Position numbers and translations under genes: made by a program
Part shown: positions 12,621 through 24,138 of the stretch, one piece after another
Layout: the number at the start of each line of letters is the position of its first letter
How positions within the stretch are numbered: the stretch's first letter is position 1
Origin: Penelope pileata
Lineage: Eukaryota > Chordata > Aves > Galliformes > Cracidae
Length of the DNA stretch: 64,000 bases
Reading direction: 5' to 3'
Assembly (NCBI GenBank): GCA_013396635.1
Contig: WBMW01004026.1
Location: 620,001-684,000, forward strand
Notes under the pieces: model-generated
Told to the model about the DNA's origin: nothing
The model's database searches: none
What the model saw: only the letters and a program-made list of their open reading frames with translations

Positions 12621-14774
12621 ATTTAAATCAACTTTCTTGATTGTCCCTGTATAGACAAACCCGAGCAAAAAGCCAAGACCACAATAATTGAAACAACTAA
12701 GAGTAACTTTGAAAAAAGTCTAAATGTATAATAACACAGGACCTTGCTCTCTTTGTCAAAAATAGGTTTGAGAATCACAGGGAAAGATGTCAAGGTCAGA
12801 AGAGACACAATGAGAAACAGATCCTCAGTGCTGAGCTGCAGCTGCCTGTCAGAGACAGCATGGCCAGTCCTGCACAGAAACTATCCTCCAGCCTAACAGA
12901 AAGGATAACAAGGTAAGAAAATTCGCAGAGAAAAGAAGAGGGCTTGGGCCATGGGCTGAGGAAGGGGAAGAAGAGTGCTGCTCGAGTATAAGAAAGAAGA
13001 TATTATTTAAAGCTATTCTGATAAATTCTGTATCCTTTCACCCTCCTGCCATCCCAGAGTGCTACCTACAAATTTAAGATTTTCATAATTTCAGGCAAAT
13101 CTTTGAAAATTCTATCTCTACAGGTTCAAGTTGCTTTCATAAGACACTTCAATGCTAACAAAAATCTATACCCTTTTTGCATTATCTTTTTAAAGCCTGT
13201 GGTGATTGTTAATGCAACAGTGCTGCAGACGGTGAACGTTACGGTGAGTGGTGCTCACAAAGACAAGGTTACTGCTGCCCAGATGAATGACTGTGCCTCC
13301 GTGTAGATGAGAATCGTTACCCGCCACGTTAAATGAGAGGGAGTGTGAGACAGGCTTCTTGTGCTGCTGAGATCCATTTTAGGATCGAATCATACTCCAA
13401 ATGGCAGCATAAGTGAGAGTAGAGGTGGTAATTAGCAGGCCTGTATCTATTTGGAGATGTCTGTGTGCATGACTGAGCATGAGTGGCCTGGTGATGAGTG
13501 GGTGGAACTCCACGGGGCTGTGCAGCAGAGCCGAGGCAGCAGTGATTAGCTGCCACACGGGGTAAGTTACTGTCTCCTGCAATGCTAAAGATATACTGTA
13601 CTTAATAGTTCATTGGCTAAATGCATTCAGGTGGTTGATGTTGCCTGGCTGGAAACATTCATTCACGTAATTAGTTTACCTTCCTAGTTTAAATCAAATG
13701 GAAAATCCCCCTGTAAGGCACTCTTAAGCTGGTTGTTGTGCCAGTGTTGATCAGCACAGTGCTTTTGACTTTGCAAAGCTGTCCGGTGCTCCCCAGGAGA
13801 GCAGCGAGGTCCTTTAATCCCCTGCCTTATCACAGAGCCTTACCACATCCCCTGTAGGGATGCTTTGGAATTTTTTTCTGGATAACCTGGCCCCAAGATT
13901 TGCAGCAGCTGCTGATGAAGTCAATGGAAAATGAGCCCTCATGTGACAGAGTGTTACCCGTCAACAGCCTTAATTCCAGAAGTGTGACGGGAGGGAAAGG
14001 AGATGACTCATCTCCTGTCAGAAATCCTCTGTGTCACAGATTTGCAGTTATACTGTTTTCCAGAGGAACCTCAGTGACTTGCCCATTATAAATGATCTTC
14101 AGGTGACTTCCTTTCCCTTCTCTGGGAGTCATGAAAATTTGACTTAACAAATTAATCTTTTTACTCCATTTCATAGCAAGTCAGATGCCTTTATGTATGG
14201 TGAGTATGAAACAGAGAATTAAAAGGAGCATAAAGGAGAGCATTTGATTTTAAAGTATCTGTTTGTCAGGTTTAAGCCAGACCCTCAACCACGCTGGAGT
14301 AATGCTATTTAAATCAGCAAATGTACTGCTCCATCTCTTTCTGCCTAACTGGTCCTATTTTGCAGGCAGCAAAACTCAAAGCCTAGACCAGAGTCTAAAA
14401 TCAGCACTGGCCCAAGATATTTCAGCGTAAGTGATAATGTCATCATCCTCCAGTGCTTTTGGAGAGGGAAGACGGAGTTTTTATCCTGTGAAGCTGAAGA
14501 ATTCAAATTGAATTTCTCTCTTTTCAAAAAACTCCTGAAGTGTCAGGGCTGGGAAGGAGGGAATCCTCTGAGATCCTCAACATCAGCACAACCACATCAC
14601 AAAACAGCATAATTCACTGTTTGGCAAGGTGGTACCCATCAAGGCATGCTGCCTTCTACAGAATGTTTGAGAAGGGCAGAGCTTGGATTTAGATTAGCTT
14701 TATCTCAATGCATAGTTACATGGCTTTTAGGGGAGAGAACCCTCATATGAATGTTTGGTGCTGATATCATGCCC
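12621..14774. other. Non-coding stretch, nothing firm
   Basis: No gene is recognised. Two donor-like sites occur: AACAAG followed by GTAAGAAA at 12,912, and AACGTTACG followed by GTGAGTGG at about 13,240. Each has a short open frame upstream but no convincing acceptor, so neither is called as an exon. Confidence 0.45.
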
Positions 14775-15410
14775 CATCACCTGCATGGTCAGGTGGCCTG
14801 CCTAGTGGATGAGGGAAAGTCTGTTGATGTAGTCTGCCTAGATTTTAGTAAAGTCTGACTCTGTCTCCTACAATATTCCCCTGGAGAAGCTGGCAGCCCA
14901 TGGCTTGGACAGGTACACTCTTTGCTATGCAAAAAACTGACTGGAGGGCTGAGCCCAGAGAGTGGTGGTGAATGGAGTCAAATCCACTTGGCAACCGGTC
15001 ACAAGTGGTGTTCCCCAGGGGTCAGTCCCTTGGTTTATTCAGCCCAGAGCAGAGGAGGCTGAGGGGAGGCCTCATGGCGGCCTACAGCTCCTCACAGGGA
15101 GCGGAGGGACAGCGCTGAGCTCTGCTCTCTGGTGACAGTGACAGGACCGGAGGGAGTGGCATGGAGCTGTGTCAGGGAGGGTCAAGTTGGGTGTTAGGAA
15201 AAGGTTCTTCACTGAGAGGGTGGTGGGCATGGAACAGACTCCCCAGGGCAGTGGTCACGGCCCCACGCTGCCAGGGTTTAAGGAGCATTTGGTCAACACT
15301 CTCAGACATAGGGTTTGAATTTTGGGTGGTCCTGTGTGGAGCTGAGACATGGATAGAATGGTGCTTGTGAGGTCTTTCCAACACAAGATATTCTATGATT
15401 CTGTGATTTT
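14775..15410 (+). mobile_element. CR1 LINE with internal deletion
   Basis: A + strand CR1 copy. From 14,778 it encodes part of the ORF2 reverse transcriptase: a decayed DVVxLDFSK block, then around 14,995-15,030 the TSGVPQGSV motif. At about 15,033 it jumps directly to the ORF2 carboxyl-terminal region (CAGAGGAGGCTGAGGGGAGG, the EERRLRGGL-like motif). It then runs through the 3' untranslated region to a tail ATTCTATGATTCTGTGATT. The catalytic part of the reverse transcriptase is missing across the junction, and stops are present, so the copy is dead. Confidence 0.93.
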
Positions 15411-17154
15411 ATTGAGTTTTTGCATTGTTAAGCTCTCAGCAGCAGGGCTGGCTTCTGGAAAGGGCTGGTTGGATGCTCACAGCACTTCTTGTGCAATATT
15501 ATATCCCATAAAGAGCTCACTGAGTACAGGCAGTTCTTAAACCTGCACACTTCACTCACAGTAATTCCCAGATGGCAAATTCTGCTGTGGACCACAGCAG
15601 AAGGATATTGCAGTCTCAAGCCTCATCCATCTGTTTGCTCATATTTGCTTCAGCATTCTTTGCTTTTGGCCTATGAGGTGTATTATAGAGTCCCACAATT
15701 ATTCTTCCATTTTCATCTTTCTCGTCTCATTTAGCAAACAAATACATTTTGACCTCCTGTGCAGTGAAACACACCATCCAGCTCAGTGTGGTGCAAAGCA
15801 TGAATCTGCTGCCTTTGGAAACCCTGCGAGCTGATAGCAGGAAGTAGTTGTCTCCTGGACATTTTGTTCCAGTTCCAGTTTAGTGCTTGCTCATGTAAGA
15901 AAATAATTTTTGGTCTGAATTCATTTGATAAGAACAGAACAGCTTGACAGTTTCCTATCTTCAGGCATACTTTCCAGGAGGTATAGGAGAAGATGTGGTG
16001 GGGAGCACTAGGGGCTTTCTGGCCTTGAATACAGCAGATCCAATAAGCACGTTGGTACAGTGAGGTGGCTGCTGTGACCAAATGCAGGCCAAAGCTGCTG
16101 AGTGCCCGGACCCACCTGCACCCTCCTGTGCCAAACTGCATTGTACCTGGATCTAACCCCATTAGTGCCAACTCAGAGGGCTGTCCCTCAGGGTCTTGCT
16201 GCTGTGTTGCTGTTTCACTTTGTTTTCTCTTAATACCTGAGAAAACTAATATACAGAGGGGATTTGTAAAACAGGACTGTACAGTATGGATCACATGGCA
16301 AACCCAAAGCCTCTATGCTAAGCTGCCAGTGTGTCCTCAAGAATATATCATCCCTACTGACAAGCAAAGTGTGAGCAAGGTGACTATTTTATTCACAGAG
16401 AAGCCAATCTGACTTTTTTCCAGCATTTCTAGAACAGAATAACACTGTTCTGTTGCCCTTCATGCAGCTAAAGGGGAATACATTGGGGGAGAGTCAGAGA
16501 TGGGGCTTCTGTAATGCTGTTTTGTCATTCCTTTTTTTTTTTCACCTCTCTGAGTAGTGAGAAAGGCAAGGCAGGGAATCTGGCTTTGTGTGAGGAAAAG
16601 CAGCTTTGTCATCAAGTAGCAAAAGCTATAACTCTAACTGGGAACTGGAGCTAGAGTGTCCAAACCTGGAAACAGAGATCTACCATGAGTTACTGAAGGG
16701 TGAGTCCTTGCAATCAAAAGAGCAGTCTGTTTAGAAGTCCTATGCCAGTGGGGGCTATTCTGTTAAGAATCTGAGGCCTGTGAAACTATTCTACAAAACA
16801 AAACAAAACAAAACAAGGAAAAAAAAAGACAACACAAGCCAGAAGAACCAGACAATGGGATCATGGATCAAAAAAATTTATTTTCAGATTTTTCAGAGAG
16901 AGAGAGAGCAGGTGGTGCTGAGCTCCCTTTATCCATGGCTATGGGCAAGTTCCAGCTGAATTCAGGACTATTATGGGCAACAGTCTGGGTCTGTGCACTT
17001 CTTTGTCCTTAGGTAAATGTCCATAGGTCCTTGTAGAAAGTCAAGACGCTTTCACACTGAGTTCTGGAGGATGGAGAGGACAGAAATATGCTATGTTCTG
17101 GACATGTCAGTGTCCAGGCCTGTAACAGTAAAAGGAGGATCATCTTGAACATAG
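15411..17154. other. Non-coding stretch with A-rich simple repeats
   Basis: No gene is recognised. The minus strand is open for 187 codons at 15,731-16,294, but the translation shows no domain and no splice or promoter context, so I treat it as chance. It contains a (CAAAA)n tract at 16,794-16,816 and a short (GA)n at about 16,893-16,909. Confidence 0.5.
16794..16816 (+). repeat. (CAAAA)n microsatellite
   Basis: Four and a half near-perfect 5 bp units, followed by an A-rich stretch. Confidence 0.85.
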
Positions 17155-19260
17155 ACCGTGGCAAAAGAGCAGACTTGACAACAGATGCATGGAGCATTCA
17201 GAGCCCTAGAAAACCAGAATATGGTGTGGGTTGGTCAATCTTATATTTCCAGTAGAGCAGTGACAGGTATTCAATTCCTTCTTACATGATGGAGAGCACA
17301 AGTGCATTCAACGGACTGGTCAATTCCAGGCCAAGCATTCTGCAGAAATACACATGAGAAAAAACAAAAGGGGAGCAACCACACTATATCACCGTGGGCA
17401 GACCCTCTCCTCCCTGCCCTCTCCTTTCAGATTTTGCTCACCAGGTTACTTGCCTGCAAGCCTGAGCTCCTACAGCACATTTTACACCCGTCCTGGGAGA
17501 TTCTGGTCTCTGAAACCTGCAGCATGGGCCACCACCAGCAATTTAACCACCGTACATGGACAGTAGCACGGTGGCAGGAGCACATATGGGTACTAGCCCT
17601 TTGCAAAAGAACTCCATTAAAAGCAGATGTATGGAGATTTCACAACATAGTATACAAAAATGGAGTATGGTTCGGGGTACATAACATTTCCAGAAGAGCA
17701 GGGACTGGTCTCCATTTCCTTGTTCCATGATGCAGAGCACAAAAGCATGCCACGGACTAGACAATTCTAGGCCACTTATACAGCTGCAATAGACACAAAA
17801 AGCAACAAAGGAGGAGCAGCCACCTTTCACCACCATGGGCAGAACCAGTCCTCTCCTCCCTGCCCTCCCATCTCAGATCATGCTCACCTGGTTTATGGCC
17901 TGCCAGCCTGGTCTGCTGGGTTTCTGTAACACCCATCCTGGGCCACTCTGGCTGCCAAACACAGCGACAGGACCTATCACCAGCAATTTGACCACTTTAA
18001 CATGCACAGTATCATTGTGGCAGGAGAACATATGGGCCCTCTACCACTGCAAAAATCTGCCTTAACAACCCACAAAATGCGACTTCAGCTCTCTAGAAAA
18101 CCAGGATGGCATATAGGATGGGTTATCTTATCTCTCCTGTGAAGTAGTGATAGGTCTCCATTTCCATGTTCCATGATGGAGAGCACAAATGCATGCCAGG
18201 AAAATGCTCAATCCCAGACCAATTATCCAGCTGCAATAGACATGGAAAGCAACAAAGGAGGAGCAGCAGCCACCGTCCATCACCACGTGCAGACCTGGAA
18301 TTCTCTTTCTTGCCCTCCCATCTCAGACCTTGCTTACCTGTTTAACGGCCTGCCAGCTTGGGCTGCTGGATTATTTTAACACACATCCTGGGCCACTTTG
18401 GCCACCAAACACAGTGACAGGGCAAACCAACAGAAAATTAAACCACTGTAACATGGACTGTTGCATGCTGAAATGTTCCCATGCGGGTCTTAGTCCACTG
18501 AAAAAAAGTTCCGTTATGATCTGATGTGTGGATCATTCAGCTCTCTAGAAAACCAGGATGGGGTACAGGATGGGGTACCTTATCTTTCCAGTAGAGCAGG
18601 GACAGATCTCCATTTCCTTGTTAAGTGTTGGAGAGCATAAGTGCATTCCACTGACCGGTTAGTTTGAGGCCAATCATCTGGTTGTCATAGACACAAGTTT
18701 AAACAAATTAACAGCAACAACATTCCATCACCATGGGCAGCCATTGTCCTCTCCTCCCTGCCCTGTCCTCTCAGACCATGTTTGCCTGGTTAATTGTCTA
18801 CGTTCATGTGCTTCTGCAGGTTTATTATACACATCCTGCAACAAGTACTACCACCAGCAATTTAACCACTGTAACATAGACATCAGCGTGGTGGCAGGAG
18901 CTCATTTGGGTCCTAGCCCATTGCAAAAAGTTCCCTTAACAACCCATGAATTGCAGCTTCAGCCCCCTAGAAAACTGAGATGGAGTATAAGTTGGGGCAC
19001 CTTATCTTTCCAGTAGAGCAGTGACAGGTCTTCATTCCTCTGTTACATGATGGAGAGCACAAGTGCATACCAAGAAAATGCTCAATTCCAGACCAAGCAT
19101 CCAGCTGCAGTACACATGAAAAACAACAAGAGGAGCAGCCAGCTTCCATCACCATGGGCAGACACCGTCCTCCCCTCCCTGCCTTCTCCTCTCACACCTT
19201 CCTCACCTGGTTAATTGCCTGCTAGCCTCCAACAGTGATCTGTCTGCTGCAACACAGCCG
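17155..19260. repeat. Tandem array of a ~440 bp unit, ~4.7 copies
   Basis: A repeated landmark (variants of AGTAGAGCAGTGACAGG) occurs at about 17,251, 17,692, 18,140, 18,590 and 19,012, giving spacings of 441, 448, 450 and 422 bp. Other blocks recur in the same order in each unit: TGATGGAGAGCACAAGTGC, CACCATGGGCAG, a pyrimidine tract CTCTCCTCCCTGCCCT ending in CTCAG, CACCAGCAATTTAACCAC, and TAGAAAACCAG. The units are clearly diverged from one another, so the array is old or loosely homogenised. Open frames in the units (up to 142 codons in the first) are not shared between copies. I do not recognise the unit as a named avian satellite or transposon. Confidence 0.88.
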
Positions 19261-19320
19261 TAGAATCACCACAGCTGACTCTAGTACCTGCAGGCTCTCC
19301 CTCTGTCATGACTGTGACAT

Positions 19321-19531
19321 AGAATCATAGAATCATAGGAACACTAGGTTGGAAAGGACCTACAAGATCATTTAGTCCAACCATCCTCCTATCACCCGTT
19401 ACTACCCACTAAATGACTAAACCATATCCCGTAGCACCTCATCCAGATGCTTCTTGAACACTGCCAGGGACAGTGACTCGACCATTCCCCTGAGCAGGCC
19501 ATTCCAGTGCCTGACCACTCTTTCAGAGAAG
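19321..19531 (-). mobile_element. CR1 LINE, 3' fragment
   Basis: A minus-strand CR1 copy. On the + strand it starts with ATAGAATCATAGAATC (complement of the tail). The complements of the untranslated region and the ORF2 end follow, including CTCATCCAGATGCTTCTTGAA, which encodes the terminal KxxLDE residues. It belongs to the same subfamily as the + strand copy at 32.2 kb, judging by the shared AACACTAGGTTGGAAAGGACC wording. It ends abruptly where a second CR1 of another subfamily begins. Confidence 0.93.
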
Positions 19532-20040
19532 ATCATGGAGTCCAACACCCTATGTCTGAGAGTGTTGTCCAAATGCTACTTGTATTCTAGCAGGCCTGGG
19601 GCTGTGACCTTGGGGAGCATGTTCCAGGGCCCAAACAGTCTGGGGGAGAACTATTGCCTAACATCCAGCCTGACCCTCCTCTGACACAGCTCCATGCTGT
19701 TCCCTTGTGCCCTGTCACTGTCACCAGAGAGCAGAGCTCAGTGCTGCCCCTCCACTCCCCTCATGAGGAAGCTGCAGGCTGCCATGAGGCCTCCCCTCAG
19801 TCTCCTCTGCTCTGAGCTGAGCAAACCAAGGGGCCTCAGCTGCTCCTCATCTGTCTTGCTCTCTAGACCCTTCCCCATCTTCACAGCCCTCCTTTGGATG
19901 CTCTCTAGTTTTCTGTCCTTCTTATGTTGTGGCACTCAAACCTCCACACTCAGTGCTTGAGGTGAGGCCACAGCAGCACAGAGCAGAACGGGACAATCCC
20001 TCCCCTTGCCCAGCAGGCAGTGCTGGGCCTGGTTCTCTTG
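19532..20040 (-). mobile_element. CR1 LINE fragment of a second subfamily
   Basis: A minus-strand CR1 body directly abutting the previous copy, in the same orientation. It resembles the copies at 23.8 and 26.4 kb (GTTCCAGGGCCC, CCTGACCCTCCTCTGACACAG, CTGTCACTGTCACCAGAGAGC). Its own 3' tail is missing at the junction near 19,532. It preserves the complement of the carboxyl-terminal ORF2 region up to TGAGGTGAGGCCACAGCAG. Frames are broken. Confidence 0.92.
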
Positions 20041-21489
20041 TGGAAGAGCTTTGGCTTCTCTAGCTGAGAAGGCCCTTGTCTGGCCATGGCCGCCACGTGT
20101 GTTCTCAAGTGCTGTGCTGTGTAAATCGCGCAGGGGAATGTGGCAGGCTGAGTCCCACTGCTGGGTGCATTGTCCTTGTGTGGCTTCTTTGGTTTTGGCA
20201 GATCAGCCCCTGTCTAGATTCAAATCAGTGTCTGAATGAGAGCTCTGTTACTGCCGTTGCATGCGTCAGGGGGACACCACGGTGTTGTGCTGGGGTGCTG
20301 GTGGTACAACGTGTCTGCGTCTGAACTTTGAGTGCCGTACCCTCATAGTGAGCCATTGCTTCGCCGTTCTGTGGGTTGTGACATGCCAAGTGCTGACTGG
20401 GACATGGTGGTGAGCAGCCAGGAATTGCAGAAGGTAAGTTCTTGTGTGCATTCTTATGTATTATTGGCAAACACTGATTACTTAAATGACTCCTTGGCTT
20501 GCTGGTGGATGGGGACTCCCTGGCCAGCAAGTTGGCTTGCTACTGGAATTTTTTAAAACACAAAGCATATTAAATAGAAATGAAATAAATCCCCAAAATG
20601 AAGTAAAACAGCATCCTCAAAAAGCAACCCAACCCAAAAGAAAACAAAAACTCAATATGCCAAAAAACTAAGACAACATGCAANTCTAGATTCAAATCAG
20701 TGTCTGAATGAGAGCTCTGTTACTGCCGTTGCATGCGTCAGGGGGACACCACGGTGTTGTGCTGGGGTGCTGGTGGTACAACGTGTCTGCGTCTGAACTT
20801 TGAGTGCCGTACCCTCATAGTGAGCCATTNCAATCAACAAAAAACCATGCAAAAATAAAAACTAGAAGGTTTCAAAATAAAATCTTTCTGCAGGTTAAGC
20901 CAATGAGGTGTCTGTGGTGTTTTTGTTGTTGTTGCTGTTGTTTTTCTCGTGCATATTCATTGGAATTAAATTAATAGAATGTTAGTCACATCACTATGGC
21001 TGGTACCAGACACTGCATCTCTATGACATAGTTATTATCTTCTACCCTTTATGTGCAAAGAAATATTTAAATAGTGTAAATAAATAGATCAATAAGTAAA
21101 AATGCTTGGAGGGAGTTCAGGTATCTGCAGCAGCTATTTAAGGAACAGTAGCTCATGAAATGTTCAAGACCTCTAAAAGTAGCAGGTCTTACTCACTGCC
21201 CATTTTTAAATATTTGTGTGGCACTTGCTGCTGAGATTTGTTGGTTTACAGACTAAATTCTGGAAGGAAAAACCTTGTCAGTTTGACTGATGGTAATATT
21301 TCACACCTTTGAAATTAAAGACATTCTAATGCCAAACTCTGCGTCCATGAGTAGCTGGCAGTTCTGAACATATTTCACTGCAAGACATATCTTTCTTTGA
21401 AATAAACCAAAGATATTGTGAGGGATTGTCCAGTGCTATCCACTTCAATTGGACACTTGAAAGCAATATAGGAGTTAGCTTCCATCTGT
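20041..21489. other. Non-coding stretch with N-bounded duplicate
   Basis: From 20,202 to 20,433 the + strand looks like an exon in signals only: TTCTTTGGTTTTGGCAG acceptor, and GCAGAAG followed by GTAAGTTC as a strong donor. All three forward frames contain stops, so any transcript here would be non-coding. An A-rich region follows (20,550-20,680), then a 145 bp exact duplicate flanked by Ns (listed separately). The remainder to 21,489 shows nothing recognisable. Confidence 0.45.
20685..20829 (+). repeat. 145 bp exact copy of 20,213-20,357 between Ns
   Basis: The segment is base-for-base the same as 20,213-20,357, in direct orientation, and is bounded by single N characters at 20,684 and 20,830. 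An exact copy placed exactly between two gap symbols is best explained as a misplaced contig or read fragment from scaffolding, not as a biological duplication. Confidence 0.95.
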
Positions 21490-21795
21490 TTGGTTTATGG
21501 CAGGCTATCACATACAACCTCTTTAAATGACAAAACAAGAGCCAATGGGCACAAACTGAAGAACAGCAGCTTTCATATGAACATCAGAAAGCAATTCTGT
21601 GCTGTGCAGGCAGCTGAGCACTGGCACAGGATGGCCAGAGAAGCTGTGGAGTCTTCTCTTTGGAGATCTTCAAAAGCCACATGGATATGGACCACAGCAC
21701 CCTGGTCTGGGTGTCCCTACTTGAGCAGGAGGTCGGGACATATGACCTCAGATGTACCTTCCACCACAGCCATTCTGTTATTCTGTGATTCAGGC
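21490..21795 (+). mobile_element. CR1 LINE, degraded 3' fragment
   Basis: An old + strand CR1 copy. Recognisable pieces are AATGGGCACAAACTGAAG (ORF2 'NGHKL' region), GAGCACTGGCACAGGATGG, a terminal block GGTCTGGGTGTCCCTACTTGAGCAGG and the tail ATTCTGTTATTCTGTGATTC. Several substitutions and small gaps indicate considerable age. Confidence 0.88.
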
Positions 21796-23752
21796 ACATG
21801 AAGACTTACTGCAAATCAGCTGACATACGACAGTTGGTGGTTAAGCCCTGCAAACCTTCAAGTTTGGCCCAAAGGCCACCACTACAGTAACTGACTGATA
21901 CAGTCAGTTTGCATGATGCCTTGACTAGAGACTTGACAGCTAGTGGGCTTATGACAAGCACACTCAGGGACAGAATTCTCTGTGTGCCAACTCGCTTCCT
22001 CTGGAGACCACCAAAATGGGAGACTCTATAATTTACAGATATCAGATAACCATTTTCCAGGTAGTGGACCTGTTAGCTGTGCAGTTTTCAGCTGGGACAA
22101 ATTAAGGTCCTAAAAGGCTCACTTGTACTACATATTTTGTACCTAAGCCAAGAAAGTTGTCTAAGGCAGCTCATCTGCTGGCATCAGTAGCCTTACTGCC
22201 CTCGAGGAAAGCAGGTGTTTTCTAGACATCAGTAAAGCTGGGATGAGTACCAAAGCAAGCAGCTCTGAAACAGTTCATTTCTGTGCCTGTGTGTGAAAAG
22301 AAGGTACTGAAATGCTGTAATCCTCTAGAATTTTGCACCTGCTTTGTTCTCAATCTTTGCAGGGATAAATAGATTTGTGGGGTGCAAAGAAGTGACCACT
22401 CAAGCCTGCAGTTTTTCTAGATGGGACAGGCAGCATAGACATCTGAGAAACCTTCTCATGAGAGCTCCTGCATTTTGAGACACTAGTTCGTACTTCTCAG
22501 AGAAGCTCCAGATAAACGTGGACTTTTTGATGCTCTTCTGAATCCAGCACAAATTCTGAACTATTTAAAGCTTTTGTTCACTCGTCAATTTTTGATTCCT
22601 CTTTTCACCCAGGAATCTTAATCCCTTTGTGAAGATATTGCTTAATCTATCTCAGCAAATAAGCACATATAAAGTAAGGAGTTAAGTGCACCTTGGTCAG
22701 CTTTGCAAGCTGCAGAAGGTGCTGCAGTTTAGAGATGACAGAGTAAGTCAATAGTACATAAATCCTGGCTGCATTTTTTTTTTCATGTTTCCTCTATAAT
22801 GAATCCTCTGGAAATCTAGCACAGCTGGGACTTGAGCAAGGGGCTCTTTGGCTCCCTATATAGCTGCTTCAACATGAAATGCAGTGATAGTCAGAAAAGT
22901 AACTGCATAAAAATGGCACCTAGGTGCTGTAAATATGTGCTCTCTGTAGGTCTCCTGAGGCATATGTGCTGAGTTTAATGATCAATTTTTTCTTCTCTCC
23001 CTCTTTCCTGTAGCTAGGGATGTGCTAGTCATGTTGTACTCAGCTCTCCTGCCTCTCCCATAGCATTGCCAGTTAATGTTTGATTCCAGAAGCTTTGCAG
23101 TTGGCAATGTTTTAATAAGCAGAAAGAACACAGCTTGACTCTCAGGTAACAGGCTGAGCTAGCTGTGCTGGCAGTCAGAGAAAAAACATGGTATTGACTT
23201 GAAGACTGAGTGAATTTGGGATAGAAATTGCGGAGGAGGAATAAATGTGGCATACCAGGATGTCACTTTTACACTTTCCAGATGATAACTGCACTTTAAA
23301 GTGGAGAATCTCTGACAGTGACGTCCTCTTTTAAGCATCCAACATCTATGCCCATACTTGGTCCTCCTATAAACCCCTTGCTTTTGCAGCTCTGTCTGAC
23401 TCACATAGTACACTCTTCATAAAATGCACTGACACAGGCTCTGTTTATGAAAGTTACTCAAGTTTGTTTCCAACTTAGAATTCCCATTTTATGAGGAGGA
23501 GGCTGGGTTAAGAGAGAGAAGTTTGCACTGGTTGGGCAAGGACATTGAAAAGCATTAACTGAGAATAAAAGCTGCAAGCTAAGTAGCACATATCTGATTG
23601 TGTTGCATTAAAATGTTCCTAGAAACTCTTTTCTCACCCCTCACTGCAATATCTTATGGGGCATCCATGATATCAGCATCCAAGAAAAGTTTATTTTAGC
23701 ACCTTCTGTTCCAGAAGTCCAATTCTCAGATACCAATTTTTAGGAAATTCAT
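21796..23752. other. Non-coding stretch, nothing recognised
   Basis: I see no repeats, exons or RNA genes that I can support. Short frames lack recognisable domains. Confidence 0.5.
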
Positions 23753-24138
23753 GGAATCATAGGACATCCTAAGCTGGAAGGACCAACAGAGATCACTGAG
23801 TCCAGCTCCTGGCTCCACACAGGACTACCCAAAATTTAAATCGTATGTCTGGGAGCGTTGTCCTAATGCTTTTTGAGCTCCAACAGCCTTGGTGCATGGG
23901 GAGCCTGTTCCAGGGCCCGACATCCTCTGGTAAAGAACCTTTTCCTAATATCCAACCTGACCCTCCCCTGACATGCCCTCGGGCCCTGTCGCTGTCACCA
24001 GAGAGCAGAGCTCAGCGCTGTCCCTCCGCTCCCTGTGAGGAGCTGTAGGCCGCCATGAGGCCTCCCCTCAGCCTCCTCTGCTCTGGGCTGAACAAACCAA
24101 GGGACCTTAGATGCTCCTTGTATGTCTTACCCTCTAGA
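23753..24138 (-). mobile_element. CR1 LINE, 3' half of a split copy
   Basis: A minus-strand CR1 whose tail end is at 23,753 (ATGGAATCATAGGACATCC). It contains the complements of the untranslated region and ORF2 end, including CTGTCGCTGTCACCAGAGAGC and AGGCCTCCCCTCAGCCTCC. It is interrupted at about 24,138 (CCCTCTAGA) by a DNA transposon fragment and resumes at about 24,369. Before the insertion the two parts formed a single copy. Confidence 0.93.

Noticed and set aside
13190..13240. 48 nt block ending at ACG then GTGAGT
   Set aside because: The donor is good, but the proposed acceptor (TTTTTAAAG) is weak and no partner exon is visible.
15731..16294. 187-codon minus-strand open frame
   Set aside because: No domain, repeat or splice context is recognised. 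A frame this long is expected occasionally by chance in 64 kb.
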